Assembly: GCF_928097925.1 (NCBI RefSeq)
Contig: NZ_CAKMRI010000001.1
Coordinates: 1,736,001 to 1,800,000, forward strand
Source: Mediannikoviicoccus vaginalis
GTDB taxonomy: Bacteria; Bacillota; Clostridia; Tissierellales; Peptoniphilaceae
Direction: 5' to 3'
DNA length: 64,000 nt
Below are positions 39,930 to 50,164 of this stretch, in pieces; the stretch's first letter is position 1; the number at the start of each line of letters is the position of its first letter. Position numbers and translations under genes: made by a program. The notes below the pieces were generated by a model, which was not told the origin of the DNA, made no database searches, and worked only from the letters and a program-made list of their open reading frames with translations.

Positions 39930-40093
39930 ATATAGTAATCATTATATAGTAGGGATTTTATTTTGTCAATGAGATTAAATTCCATTTATTTCATGTAAAA
40001 ATATCCAACTAAATCTATAAGCTTTCTCTTGTTTTTAATTTTATTTTAAGTTAAGATTAAGGAGGAAGAAATTTTAAGAGAGGATGTGTAATA

Positions 40094-43000
40094 TTGAAAA
40101 CTCATTTCAAACGAGTGACCTCATGTTTTCTTGCATTTGCGATGATATTATCGACATTTGTAGGGACAGTGAGTTTTGCTCAAGAAGATGAAAAGGATTT
40201 CGGGAAGAGATTCAGCGAAAACCAAAACGTTGAAGAAATTGCCGAAAGAAAGATTGACTCTGACATTAAAAAAGCTAAAGATGATGAAAATGTTAGAGTT
40301 ATTGTTGAACTAAAGTCTGATTCTATATTAGACAAGGCTATTAAAGAGAAAAGGTCAGTTTCCAGCATGTCAACAAGATCTGTTGGAAGAATGGCAAAGG
40401 CTTTAAGTAACGAACAGGAAAAGGTTACAGAGCAAGCTAAGGACGATGGAGTTGAAATGAAAAAACTAGACAACTTCACTGTTGCTCTTAATGGCTTCTC
40501 TGCGGAACTTAAGGCTAAGGACGTAGAAAAACTTGCTAAGCAAGAAGAAGTTGCAAGAGTTTATATTGCAAGAGAATACGAAAAACCTAAAGCACTTATG
40601 AACACTTCTAAAAATCTTATCAATGTTGTTGAAAGTGTTTGGGGTGAAAATTTAGAGTTTAAAGGAGAAGGCGCTGTAATTTCTATTATAGACTCTGGTT
40701 TTGATATTAAACATAAAGACTTTAACATAACTGATAAGTCAAAGGTTGCCCTTACTGAAGCTAAGGTTAATGAAATAATTGAAGCTTCTCAAAATAGACC
40801 TAGACCTCTTGCTGGTAAATATGGTAATGCAAAATTCCCATACATCTATGACTACCAAGATCTTGACACAAATGTTAAGGAACATAAAGACGGCGGACAA
40901 CATGGTCAACACGTTGCCGGTACAGTAGCTGCAAATGGAGAAATTAAAGGGGTTGCACCGGAAGCGCAAATTCTAGGAATGAAAGTTTTTGGCGATGACC
41001 TAAACAACAGCACTGTTTTTTCTGATACTTATATTAAAGCTATTGAAGACTCTATTTTACTTGGCGCAGACGCTATTAACATGTCACTTGGATGGCCTGT
41101 AAGACCTTATGACAAGACTTCTTACGCAGTAGAAGAAGAAGCGCTATTAAAGGCAGAAAAAGGTGGTATATTAGTTTGTCTTGCTGGTGGTAATGATGGT
41201 AACTCTGGTTCTGGATTAAAAGGAAAAAGCGAAAACAATCCTGACCTTGGAGTACTTGGAACACCTGCAATGTATGAAGGACCACTTACGGTAGCTTCTT
41301 TTGAAAATGACTATACAATTGGATCAAAGGTAGTATTTAATGGTCAAGATATGGCAGGTTCCATATTTAACAGCGATGCAAATGAAAATCTTCCTTTGAA
41401 TTTAGAGTATGTATATGTTGGACTTAGCAAAAGTGATGACGATTACAAAGGCAAAGAAGTAAAAGGTAAAATTGCTCTTATAAAAAGAGGAGACAACTCT
41501 TATACTGAAAAGAAAAACTTAGCCGTAGCACATGGAGCTAAGGGTATAATCATCTTTAACCACGAAGATGGTGGAGATGAACTAATGAATATGCTTATTG
41601 ACCCTCCAGTGGATATTCCTGTTATCTTTATAGGTCATAGCGATGGTATGAAGTTAGTAGATGCTTTAAAAGATGGAAATCCTAAAGTTGAAATAGCTGA
41701 AATAGGACAAATAGATAATACTAACGCAAAGAAAATGAGTTCATTCTCATCATGGGGACCAACTTCTGACTTAAGATTAAAGCCAGAATTAACAGCACCT
41801 GGTGGACAAATTTACTCAACTCAAAACGATAACAAATATACAACAATGAGTGGTACATCAATGGCTACTCCTCATGTTGCAGGTGCAGTGGGACTTGTAA
41901 AACAAGCTCTTATGAATCCTGAAAAAGCTGGTTTAAATTCAAGTGCAATGTATAACAGAGCTACATTTGCACAAATTGCAAAGACAAGACTAATGAACTC
42001 TGCAGTTCCTCAAAAGTCTCCAGCTGGAGATTACTACTCCATTAATAGACAAGGTGCAGGTATGATGAATGTGGGTAATGCCATAAAGACACCTGTAAGA
42101 GTATATGCAACAGGAACTAACGACGACTTAGTTGATGCAAAACTAAACTTACAAGAAATTAACGGTTCTTTTGAAGCTACATTAGAATTAAAGAACGACA
42201 GCGATAGAGAAGTAACTTACAATATTTCAGTTATAGGACTTAAAGAAGGTACTGCTGAAGTAAGAGACAAAAAAGGTAATTTACAAAAGATAGTTTTAAA
42301 TGAAACTACAGAAGAAATAGATGTTGATGTTAAAGGAGAAACTAAAGTTACAGTTCCAGCAAGTGGAGAAGCAAAAGTAAATCTTAAAGTTTCTTATAAG
42401 CCAGCAGAAGTTGGAGCTAACCAATTTGTAACAGGATTTATTCAACTTGAAGACGCTAACAAAAAAGAACCAACACTATCAGTTCCATATATGGGCTTTA
42501 ATGGAGACTGGACTGAACTTGATGCACAAGACGGCTTCTTCCAATACGGCGAACCATGGGATATTGGTAAGGCTGGATTTGCATTTAATAACTTTAATGC
42601 AAAAAAAGGATGGAATAGTGGACCATATCTACCTTCAGGCACTGAAAAGATAGATGCAAATGGTAAGGTGACAGATGGGGAAGGTAAAGAAACAGATGTT
42701 GTTTACTTCGGTAAAGAAACAGGAGTTGTTCCAGTACTTTCTCCACTAAGAAACTTAAATGGTCTTGAAATATTTGTTGGAGACCACAACGACAACGAAA
42801 TCTTTAAATTAGTTAGTAAGGGACTATTCTCAAAAATTAGTAGAATTGACCAAGGTAATAATCCATTTGTACCATTTGCTCCATGGGATGGAAAGCTTGA
42901 TGGCGAATTTGTTCCAGAAGGACAAGTTTACAATATGATTATTAAGAGTAAACTAAACTATAAGGATAAAGTACAAACTAAATCATATCCAGTAGTTGGA

Positions 43001-45046
43001 GATTATCATTGGCCAGAAATTGAGGACGTTAAAGTTGATAAGGAAACAGGAAAGGTAACTGCAAATATTACCGATAATCTTTCAGGAGTTTATCATATTT
43101 GGTTAAGAACTCCAGATGCTGAAACAGGTAAAAATATAGATTTTAACATTTTTAGCTGGGGTAAACTTACTGAAGATGCAAAGAAAATAGGTGCTAAATA
43201 TAATCCTGAAACAGGAGAAATTTCATTTACAATGCCAAAAGAATTTAGAGGCAAAGATGTTTTACTATGTGCAGAAGACGGAGTTTGGAACTGGGCATGG
43301 TATGAACTACCTGAAGTTAAACCTGAAAGAAAAGATATAAGAATTTCATTTGAAGAACCAAAAGTTTTAGGACAAACTAGAGGAGACGTAAATGTTAAGG
43401 GTCTTCTTTGGAATATAGGAGAAGAGGAAGAGCCAAAAGTTCTTATTCAAGAAATAGATCCAAAAACTGATAAACCTATTGGAGATCCGGTAGTGGCTGA
43501 AGTTGTTTGGAATGACAAAGACAAGAATTTTGAATTTAAAGCACATTTGGATTTAAAAATCTTAGGTCATACTAAGATAAAGGCAACTGTAACAACAAAT
43601 GAAGAAAGAACACATGGGGCTGTTCTAGATTTATTTAATGATACAGAGCCACCTACAATAGAAATCTTAAAGATAGAATGTCTAGAAAACAATAAGGTTA
43701 AGTTTACAATTAAGGTAACAGATAATTACTGGTACACAGAAATTAAATTGTTCAGAGATGGATCTAAAACACCTGAAGCGGTAAAAAATTTCGACAACTC
43801 TTGGGGAACATTAGAAGGTAGACCTGTAGATGAAACATTTGAAGTAACTTACAATCTACACGAAGGCAACAACGAATTTAAATTTGTTGTAAATGATGAT
43901 CACGGATTTGAAGCAGAAGTTACTAAGACCGTAGATCCTTTAAAATGCGAAGTTCCTAACAAGCCATCAGAACCAGAAAAGCCAGCTAATCCAGAAAAAC
44001 CAGTTGAACCAGAACAACCGGCAGATCCAGAAAAGCCAACTAATCCAGAAAAACCTGTAGAACCTGAACAACCAGCAGAACCAACACAACCAGGAGATAA
44101 ACCAAATACTCCATCTGTTCCAAAAGAAACAGATAAAAAAGAAGAAGAGACTGCTAAAGAAACAGTTAAAACTGAAGAAATATTTGGCAAAGACAGATAC
44201 CAAACAGCTGTAGAAGTAAGCAAGAACACATTTGACAAGGCTGACACTGTTGTACTTGCATCAGGAAAGAACTTCCCAGACGCATTAGCAGCATCAACAT
44301 ATGCAGGAATTGCTAAAGCACCAATACTATTAACTTCAGATAGTGAAATAGCTCCGGAAGTATTAAAGGAAATTGAAAGACTTGGAGCAAAGAATGTAGT
44401 TGTAGTTGGTGGTACTTCACTTATTCCAGATAAAATACTAAAGGTATTAAAGGATAAGGGAATAACAGTTGAAAGAATATCAGGTAAAGACAGATTTGAA
44501 ACAGCTATTAAGCTATTCAATTCAAAGGTAACAGATAGAGAAAATATTATAATTGCAAATGGAGATAACTTTGCTGACGCGCTTTCAATTGCACCATATG
44601 CTGGAATAAAGGGATATGGAATTATCCTAACAAATGGAAAGACAATTGATAAGTCAGTACTAAAAGATGCTAAGAATGTTACTATCGTTGGTGGAACATC
44701 ATCAGTTTCAGAAGAACTTGAAAAAGAATTAAAGGATATGAAACTAGATGTTACAAGAGTAAAAGGATCCGACAGATACGAAACATCATTAGCAATTGCA
44801 AAGAAATTCTTTGGCGACGCTAAATTTGCAGTAGTTTCAAACGGACAAGACTTCCCTGACTCATTAACAGGTGCGGTTATTGGAATTAATAAAAACGCTC
44901 CAATGCTACTTGTTAAGAACAACGAAATCAACAAAGATATTGTTAAGTTCTTAGAAGAAAAAGACTTAGAAGAAATAACAATAGTTGGTGGTTCAACATC
45001 AGTGGGAGAAAATGTAAGAAAGAGTTTGAAATCAATAGAAAAGTAG
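40094..45046 (+). CDS. Secreted S8 subtilase with PA domain and three CWB2 anchor repeats
   Basis: This 1650-residue cell-surface serine protease of the lactocepin/C5a-peptidase-like type has a signal peptide (cut near VSFA, residue 29) and an I9-like propeptide to about 165. The catalytic triad is Asp200 (ISIIDSGFDI), His270 (HGQHVAGT) and Ser589 (SGTSMATPHVAG), with a PA domain inserted at about 400-535. Fn3-like domains and further beta domains follow to about 1285. A proline-rich spacer of EKPVEPEQP-type repeats (about 1289-1342) leads to three CWB2 repeats (about 1360-1650) for non-covalent wall binding. It starts with TTG after GAGAGG. The intact triad indicates activity; host or nutrient protein targets are inferred. 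Confidence 0.94.
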   Translation: MKTHFKRVTSCFLAFAMILSTFVGTVSFAQEDEKDFGKRFSENQNVEEIAERKIDSDIKKAKDDENVRVIVELKSDSILDKAIKEKRSVSSMSTRSVGRMAKALSNEQEKVTEQAKDDGVEMKKLDNFTVALNGFSAELKAKDVEKLAKQEEVARVYIAREYEKPKALMNTSKNLINVVESVWGENLEFKGEGAVISIIDSGFDIKHKDFNITDKSKVALTEAKVNEIIEASQNRPRPLAGKYGNAKFPYIYDYQDLDTNVKEHKDGGQHGQHVAGTVAANGEIKGVAPEAQILGMKVFGDDLNNSTVFSDTYIKAIEDSILLGADAINMSLGWPVRPYDKTSYAVEEEALLKAEKGGILVCLAGGNDGNSGSGLKGKSENNPDLGVLGTPAMYEGPLTVASFENDYTIGSKVVFNGQDMAGSIFNSDANENLPLNLEYVYVGLSKSDDDYKGKEVKGKIALIKRGDNSYTEKKNLAVAHGAKGIIIFNHEDGGDELMNMLIDPPVDIPVIFIGHSDGMKLVDALKDGNPKVEIAEIGQIDNTNAKKMSSFSSWGPTSDLRLKPELTAPGGQIYSTQNDNKYTTMSGTSMATPHVAGAVGLVKQALMNPEKAGLNSSAMYNRATFAQIAKTRLMNSAVPQKSPAGDYYSINRQGAGMMNVGNAIKTPVRVYATGTNDDLVDAKLNLQEINGSFEATLELKNDSDREVTYNISVIGLKEGTAEVRDKKGNLQKIVLNETTEEIDVDVKGETKVTVPASGEAKVNLKVSYKPAEVGANQFVTGFIQLEDANKKEPTLSVPYMGFNGDWTELDAQDGFFQYGEPWDIGKAGFAFNNFNAKKGWNSGPYLPSGTEKIDANGKVTDGEGKETDVVYFGKETGVVPVLSPLRNLNGLEIFVGDHNDNEIFKLVSKGLFSKISRIDQGNNPFVPFAPWDGKLDGEFVPEGQVYNMIIKSKLNYKDKVQTKSYPVVGDYHWPEIEDVKVDKETGKVTANITDNLSGVYHIWLRTPDAETGKNIDFNIFSWGKLTEDAKKIGAKYNPETGEISFTMPKEFRGKDVLLCAEDGVWNWAWYELPEVKPERKDIRISFEEPKVLGQTRGDVNVKGLLWNIGEEEEPKVLIQEIDPKTDKPIGDPVVAEVVWNDKDKNFEFKAHLDLKILGHTKIKATVTTNEERTHGAVLDLFNDTEPPTIEILKIECLENNKVKFTIKVTDNYWYTEIKLFRDGSKTPEAVKNFDNSWGTLEGRPVDETFEVTYNLHEGNNEFKFVVNDDHGFEAEVTKTVDPLKCEVPNKPSEPEKPANPEKPVEPEQPADPEKPTNPEKPVEPEQPAEPTQPGDKPNTPSVPKETDKKEEETAKETVKTEEIFGKDRYQTAVEVSKNTFDKADTVVLASGKNFPDALAASTYAGIAKAPILLTSDSEIAPEVLKEIERLGAKNVVVVGGTSLIPDKILKVLKDKGITVERISGKDRFETAIKLFNSKVTDRENIIIANGDNFADALSIAPYAGIKGYGIILTNGKTIDKSVLKDAKNVTIVGGTSSVSEELEKELKDMKLDVTRVKGSDRYETSLAIAKKFFGDAKFAVVSNGQDFPDSLTGAVIGINKNAPMLLVKNNEINKDIVKFLEEKDLEEITIVGGSTSVGENVRKSLKSIEK

Positions 45047-45050
45047 AGAA

Positions 45051-45075
45051 AAAGGAATCTTCGGATTCCTTTTTT
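45051..45075 (+). terminator. Terminator of the subtilase gene
   Basis: AAAAAGGAATC-TTC-GGATTCCTTTTTT, a strong hairpin followed by T, directly after the stop. Confidence 0.92.
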
Positions 45076-45099
45076 GATTTCCATGTTTTATATTATTTT

Positions 45100-45404
45100 G
45101 TAGGTCTATGACCTACGACTTTTTTGTTTCTAATAAAGTTTTTCTTTTAACCAAGGGGAAAGCTAAGAAACCTTTTCGTATGGTTTCTATCGCTTTCCCC
45201 TTGAAATCCCCTTTTTCTTACCTTCCAAACGATTCAGGACTGGCCGTCCTGAAAACCTGCTTAGAAAGAGGAAGAAAATCTTGTTGGATTTTCTTCTGGC
45301 TGATAATTTTGTTTTGTAGATTTTTATTCTGCTTAGAAATATAAATCCAGTATTGTCATTCTGAGGGAGAAAATTTCTGAAGAAATTTTCGAGTCGAAGA
45401 ATCT
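45100..45404 (+). repeat. Composite repeat: GTAGG hairpin, R2 type A (copy 2) and R1 head
   Basis: GTAGGTC-TAT-GACCTAC (45100-45116), the R2 block (45150-45295; 145 of 146 bases equal to 39161-39306) and an R1 unit (45355-45404: GTCATTCTGAGGGA, hairpin GAAAATTTC / GAAATTTTC, GAGTCGAAGAATCTC). The spacing and order match the composite at 39108-39415. Confidence 0.88.
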
Positions 45405-45440
45405 CTTTTCTCCAACTTCTAACTTCTAACTTCCAATCTC

Positions 45441-46295
45441 TTATCTCTTATCTACGCTTTCTATAGCTGCCATGGCCAACCTTTTCACATTGTCTATCTT
45501 TATATTTTCCACAGCTACAGGGTACAGGTTTTTGTTTAACATAGGGAAGTTATCATCTTTCAACCCCAGGTCTGTTATAACGCAGGTGCCTATGGTGTTT
45601 TCGTCCAAGTATCCCTTTATGGTTTTAAATCGAAGGACGTAGTTTGAGTTCTTGCTAAACAAGATAAAGCAATCATACTCAAGGTTCATATTTATAAATT
45701 CTCCCATGTTTAATAGCTCTATATCAAAGTAGTCCCCTTCTTCTTTAAAGCTATAGGGGGTCATTTTTATATTTTTATTATAAATTTCCAATTCCAATTC
45801 TTTTTTAATCAAATCTTTTTCTACTTCTTCGTAAAGTTTATATAGATTTTTTATATGTCTTTCTCCCTGATGCAAAACTTTTTTTAATGCACTTTCATCA
45901 TTTTTCTTTTCATATGCCTTTATAAGTTTTATTACTTCTTTTGCTTCCAGTTCAGAAGCTTCCTTTGATGTGAAGTAATTATACACATCTTTAAATTTAT
46001 GGCTCTTAAGTTCCAGTAGCTTGTATGATTTTAAAAATGAATATAGGTCGAAGTTCTCTTTTACAGAAATTCCATTTGCATTTAGAAATGGTATGTCAAA
46101 GCTGTTGCCATTATAGGTAATAACTTCTAAATTTTTTATATCTTTTTCAAATTCTTCTCTGTCTTCTGGAAATTTATATTGTTTTAAATTTTCGCCGTCG
46201 TATAGGTTTAAAAGAAAGATTCTATTTTTATTTCTGTCTATTCCCGTTGTGATTATGCTTAAAGCTTTTTTATCATCACCAAAGCTTTCATTCAT
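45441..46295 (-). CDS. YprB-like RNase H-fold (DnaQ-type) nuclease domain protein
   Basis: This 284-residue protein resembles the ribonuclease H-like domain of Bacillus YprB. The start (IITTGIDRNKNRIFLLNLYD) and the VITYNGNSFDIPFLNANGI segment, with an Asp expected to bind metal, match that family. A tetratricopeptide-like helical region rich in Lys and Glu follows. The first acidic motif of DnaQ-type nucleases is not obvious at the N-terminus (GIDRNKN may stand in), so activity is uncertain. It stands alone, divergent from the desulfurase-thiI operon. Confidence 0.75.
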   Translation of the reverse strand: MNESFGDDKKALSIITTGIDRNKNRIFLLNLYDGENLKQYKFPEDREEFEKDIKNLEVITYNGNSFDIPFLNANGISVKENFDLYSFLKSYKLLELKSHKFKDVYNYFTSKEASELEAKEVIKLIKAYEKKNDESALKKVLHQGERHIKNLYKLYEEVEKDLIKKELELEIYNKNIKMTPYSFKEEGDYFDIELLNMGEFINMNLEYDCFILFSKNSNYVLRFKTIKGYLDENTIGTCVITDLGLKDDNFPMLNKNLYPVAVENIKIDNVKRLAMAAIESVDKR

Positions 46296-46353
46296 TTAAT
46301 ATCACCTCTCTTAGTGTTATAATTATTTTAACATAGTATGAAGGGATGATTTA

Positions 46354-47481
46354 ATGATTTATTTTGATAATGCTTCTACTACGAGAGTTAGACAGGAAGC
46401 TGTTGATATAATGGTGAAGGCCATGAGGGATGATTTTGCAAATCCGTCTGCACTTCACAGTTTTGGACACAGGGTTGAAAAGGAGGTAACGGTAGCAAGG
46501 AAAAAGGTTGCGCATGCCCTTGGTGTTTCTGAAGATGAAATTTATTTTACTTCTTGTGGAACTGAGGGAAATAATATTGCAATTGCAACTTTCCATGGAA
46601 GTACGGGAGAGTTTATAACAACTGAGCTTGAACACTCTTCTGTTAAAAGGGCCTATGAAAATCATGATATTAAAAATTTAAAGATTCTTACTGTTGATAA
46701 ACATGGTAAGATTAACCTTGATGAACTTAGGGACTCTATTAATGAAAACACTAAGATGGTTTCTGTTATGCATGTGAACAACGAAATTGGAATTATAAAT
46801 GAAATTGAAGCCATTGGAAAGATTATTAAGGAAAAAAATCCAGACACTCTATTTCATGTGGACGGCATTCAAGGTTTCGGCAAGGTGCCCCTTGATTTAA
46901 AGAAGTCATTGGTTGATGTGTACACAATTTCTGGCCATAAATTCCACGCACCAAAGGGCATCGGCGCCATGTATATTAAAGAAGGTGTGAATTTAAAGCC
47001 TGTCATATATGGTGGTGGTCAGGAGAAGGGAATGTCTTCTGGCACTGAAAATGTTCCGGGAATTCTTGCCATTGGTGAAATGTGCGAAATCATGAGTGAT
47101 AATTTGGAAGAAAATTATGAAAATGTAAGTAAGGTAAAAAATTATTTGATTGAAAGATTAGAATCATTGGGAGATGTTATTATAAATTCCAAGGGAGAAC
47201 ATCACAGCCCATATATTTTAAATGTATCTTTAAAGGACGTTAGGGGAGAGGTTTTACTTCACTACTTGGAGTCAAAGGAGATGTATGTGTCCACTGGTTC
47301 TGCATGTAATAAAAATAATGTTAGCCCGATTATTCAAGCCATAAAGGTTCCTAAGGAATATGGCCTTGGCACTGTAAGGATTTCTTTTAGTGACGAGTCA
47401 ACCATTGAAGAGGCCGAGGAGTTCTTTGTTGAGTTTGAAAGAGCGGTTAATGATATTAGATCTATTGTAGGGAGAAGGTAA
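46354..47481 (+). CDS. Cysteine desulfurase (NifS/IscS-like) dedicated to ThiI
   Basis: This second PLP cysteine desulfurase has 375 residues. MIYFDNASTT opens the protein; LFHVDGIQGFGKV holds the PLP aspartate, ISGHKFHAPKGIGAMY the Schiff-base lysine and STGSACNKNN the catalytic cysteine. Its stop overlaps the thiI start by one base (TAATG), reproducing the NifZ-ThiI partnership known in Bacillus. It differs clearly in sequence from the MnmA-linked desulfurase, pointing to separate sulfur routes. Confidence 0.94.
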   Translation: MIYFDNASTTRVRQEAVDIMVKAMRDDFANPSALHSFGHRVEKEVTVARKKVAHALGVSEDEIYFTSCGTEGNNIAIATFHGSTGEFITTELEHSSVKRAYENHDIKNLKILTVDKHGKINLDELRDSINENTKMVSVMHVNNEIGIINEIEAIGKIIKEKNPDTLFHVDGIQGFGKVPLDLKKSLVDVYTISGHKFHAPKGIGAMYIKEGVNLKPVIYGGGQEKGMSSGTENVPGILAIGEMCEIMSDNLEENYENVSKVKNYLIERLESLGDVIINSKGEHHSPYILNVSLKDVRGEVLLHYLESKEMYVSTGSACNKNNVSPIIQAIKVPKEYGLGTVRISFSDESTIEEAEEFFVEFERAVNDIRSIVGRR

Positions 47482-48653
47482 TGAATTGGTATTTATCTGT
47501 AAGCTTTGGAGAGCTTGCACTTAAGGGAAAGAATAGAAAAACTTTTGAAGACAGAGCCGTTAAAAAAATTATGGATTCTGTTAAGGATTTTGAAATAGAA
47601 GATTTTTATAAGGATCAGGGAAAGTTATATATTAAGGCAAATAAAGAAGACTTTGACGAAATGATTGACCATATAAAAAAGGTCTTTGGAATTGTGTATA
47701 TCAGTCCTGTAATTAGGGTTGGAAGATCCGTTGAAGAAATTGAAAAGGGAGCGATTCAATTAATTGAAAGCAAAAATGTTACAGAAAAGACTTCCTTTAA
47801 GGTTGAAGCAAAGAGATCTGACAAGAGCTTCCCAGTTAAGTCACCGGAATTAAATCCTAAAATAGGTGGAGCAATATTAAAAAAGTTCGGCTCTAAGATG
47901 TATGTCGATGTGCACAACCCAGACATTATGGTATATATTGATGTGAAAAATCATATTTATATTTACTCCGACAAGATAAAGGGCTATGGTGGCCTTCCAA
48001 TTGGTTCTTCAGGAAGGGGACTGCTTCTTTTATCTGGTGGTATCGACAGTCCAGTTGCAGGATTTTTACTTGCAAGGCGAGGAGTTGAAATATCGGCGCT
48101 ACACTTTCACTCATATCCATTTACAAGTGACCGTGCCTTTGAAAAGGTTCATAAACTTGCAGAAGAACTTTCATATTACACAGGTAAAATTACCATGTAC
48201 TCCATAAATCTTCTTCCAATTCAAAGAGAGATTAATGAAAAGTGTAGAGCAAGGGAGATGACAATTCTCTCAAGGCGCTTTATGATGAGGATTGGTGAAG
48301 AGATTTCTAAAAAGCATGAGTACAACGCCCTTATAACTGGTGAGAGTCTAGGACAGGTGGCAAGTCAGACCATTGAGTCTGTTGGTGTAATAAACCAAGT
48401 TGTATCTATGCCCATATTAAGACCATTAATCGGCATGGACAAGACGGAGATTATTGAAATATCTCGTGATATTGGAACTTATGAAACGTCAATCCTTCCT
48501 TTTGAAGATTGCTGTACCGTATTTCTTCCAGACAGGCCAGTAACTAAGCCGAGACTTTCTGACATCTTAAAGAGCGAAGAAAATCTTGATGTGGGCAAGC
48601 TTGTGGAAGATGCAATAAACAGCATGGAGATTTACGAAATAGAAGTGGAGTAA
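47481..48653 (+). CDS. thiI: tRNA 4-thiouridine synthase ThiI
   Basis: This enzyme makes s4U8 in tRNA and can take part in thiazole synthesis. The THUMP domain (about residues 60-165) binds tRNA; the PP-loop LLSGGIDSPVAGF activates U8 with ATP. The FEDCCTVFLPDRPVTKP motif is conserved in the family. At 390 residues it lacks the C-terminal rhodanese domain of E. coli ThiI, so the persulfide must come directly from the desulfurase encoded just upstream and overlapping by one base. Confidence 0.95.
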   Translation: MNWYLSVSFGELALKGKNRKTFEDRAVKKIMDSVKDFEIEDFYKDQGKLYIKANKEDFDEMIDHIKKVFGIVYISPVIRVGRSVEEIEKGAIQLIESKNVTEKTSFKVEAKRSDKSFPVKSPELNPKIGGAILKKFGSKMYVDVHNPDIMVYIDVKNHIYIYSDKIKGYGGLPIGSSGRGLLLLSGGIDSPVAGFLLARRGVEISALHFHSYPFTSDRAFEKVHKLAEELSYYTGKITMYSINLLPIQREINEKCRAREMTILSRRFMMRIGEEISKKHEYNALITGESLGQVASQTIESVGVINQVVSMPILRPLIGMDKTEIIEISRDIGTYETSILPFEDCCTVFLPDRPVTKPRLSDILKSEENLDVGKLVEDAINSMEIYEIEVE

Positions 48654-48727
48654 TGGGTTACTAAACTCTATTTGGGTAAATATATTATAGGTATGAACCT
48701 AAATTGATTAGAAAAAGGAGTGATAAC

Positions 48728-49318
48728 ATGAAAAAAGCTGGCGGAGGAGTGCTTGCAATTGTTATTATAGTTGCTATTTTGGCAATTGGAGCATTTAGCA
48801 CATACAATGGACTTGTAGGACTTGACGAAGAGGTAAACAATTCTTATGCAGATTTACAAACAGCCGTTCAAAGAAGGGCAGATTTAATTCCAAACCTTGT
48901 AAATACTGTTAAGGGATATGCAAGTCATGAACAAGAAACTCTTACAAAGATAACTGAAGCAAGGGCAAAGGTAAATGAAGCAAATGGACCTAAGGAACTT
49001 TCTGAAGCAAATGCAGAACTTACTAGAGCCATTGGCGACATCAATGTGGTTGTTGAAGCTTACCCTGATTTAAAGGCAAATCAAAACTTTATTCAACTTC
49101 AAGATGAACTTGCGGGAACTGAAAACAGAATTGCCGTAGCAAGAAAAGACTACAACGGCGTTGTTAAGACTTTTAACAGCAAGGTTAGAAGATTTCCTAC
49201 AAATATCTTTGCAAAGATGTTAGGATTTTTACCAAGGGAATACTTTGAAGCAGATCCTGGTGCAGAAAATGCGCCATCAGTTAACTTTGGTTACAAAGTT
49301 ATAAACGTGATTGGATAA
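48728..49318 (+). CDS. LemA family protein
   Basis: This 196-residue protein has one N-terminal membrane helix (GGGVLAIVIIVAILAIGAFS) and an outer or cytoplasmic helical bundle with the family motifs NSYADLQTAVQRRADLIPNL and LAGTENRIAVARKDYN. AAAAAGGAGTGATAAC precedes ATG 48728, which is preferred over the upstream frame start. LemA proteins are found next to TPM-domain proteins, as here; their function is still poorly defined. Confidence 0.92.
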   Translation: MKKAGGGVLAIVIIVAILAIGAFSTYNGLVGLDEEVNNSYADLQTAVQRRADLIPNLVNTVKGYASHEQETLTKITEARAKVNEANGPKELSEANAELTRAIGDINVVVEAYPDLKANQNFIQLQDELAGTENRIAVARKDYNGVVKTFNSKVRRFPTNIFAKMLGFLPREYFEADPGAENAPSVNFGYKVINVIG

Positions 49319-49322
49319 TATT

Positions 49323-50129
49323 ATGAAGGATAGAAAATTTAAAAGATTTTTTCCTATCCTTCTCGTCCTTACAATAATTTTTTCAACTACATCGAGCTTT
49401 GCAAAACTAAATTTGCCAAGTCCCACAAAGGAGTTCTACTATTACGATGAAATGGGAGTTATTTCAGAAGATTTAAAAAGTGAAATACTAAAGACCAATA
49501 TAGAACTTCACGGAAAGACCAAGGCACAGGTTGTTGTTGCAACGGTGGATGACCTACAGCAGTACCCAGTTGAAGAGTATGCCCTTGAGATGTTTAGAAA
49601 GTGGGGCATAGGCGATAAAGAGCTTAATAATGGAGTGCTTATACTACTAGGTAAAGAACCTACTACAGACAAGTACTCTATCTACATTTCAACGGGCTAC
49701 GGCCTTGAAGGAAGGCTTAATGATGGTAAGGTTGGACGAATTATAGATGAATTTTTTATTCCTAATATAAACAGGGACGACCCAACTAGCTTCGACGAAG
49801 CTCTTAGAGAGACCTTTAGAGCGGTAATATCGCAGGTTATTTTGGAGTATGATGTGGAGCTTGATGGAGATTATGAAAAGTATATGGACAGGCTGGACAG
49901 TTCTGAAGAGGTGAATGGATGGGTAATCCTTCTAATCTTTATAATACTTATTCTCCTTTCAAGATACAGAAGGCCAAGGGGACCTCGTGGTAGAGGATAT
50001 AGAAGAGGATACTACCCAAGAAGTTATGGAGGATTCTCTTCAGGTTCTGGTAGAAGCTCAGGTGGATTTGGAGGCTTTTCCGGTGGAGGAGGTTCCAGCG
50101 GAGGCGGAGGAGCAGGAAGAAGTTTTTAA
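49323..50129 (+). CDS. TPM domain (YgcG-like) exported protein
   Basis: This 268-residue protein has an N-terminal signal or anchor (FFPILLVLTIIFSTTSSFA), a TPM phosphatase-like domain (about 35-185; YYYDEMGVISEDLKSEIL, then QVVVATVDDLQQYPVEEYAL and GYGLEGRLNDGKVGRIID), a membrane helix (WVILLIFIILILLSRY) and a Gly/Ser-rich tail with GGFSGGGGSSGGGGAG-type runs. The gene follows lemA by 4 bases. The pair is common in Firmicutes and may act in membrane protein quality control; that is inferred. Confidence 0.9.
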   Translation: MKDRKFKRFFPILLVLTIIFSTTSSFAKLNLPSPTKEFYYYDEMGVISEDLKSEILKTNIELHGKTKAQVVVATVDDLQQYPVEEYALEMFRKWGIGDKELNNGVLILLGKEPTTDKYSIYISTGYGLEGRLNDGKVGRIIDEFFIPNINRDDPTSFDEALRETFRAVISQVILEYDVELDGDYEKYMDRLDSSEEVNGWVILLIFIILILLSRYRRPRGPRGRGYRRGYYPRSYGGFSSGSGRSSGGFGGFSGGGGSSGGGGAGRSF

Positions 50130-50137
50130 TAAAAGAT

Positions 50138-50161
50138 AGGGAAGCTACGGCTTCCTTTTTT
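50138..50161 (+). terminator. Terminator of lemA-TPM operon
   Basis: GGAAGC-TAC-GGCTTCC followed by TTTTTT. Confidence 0.9.
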
Positions 50162-50164
50162 AAT

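Noticed and set aside
43900-45084. 394-codon antisense frame opposite the subtilase C-terminus
   Set aside because: Shadow of the CWB2 and proline-rich coding region on the plus strand, which has clear domains and signals.
39161-45295. Composite transposon flanked by the R2 repeats
   Set aside because: No transposase is encoded between or within the repeats, and no inverted termini are seen; only repeat-mediated recombination is suggested.
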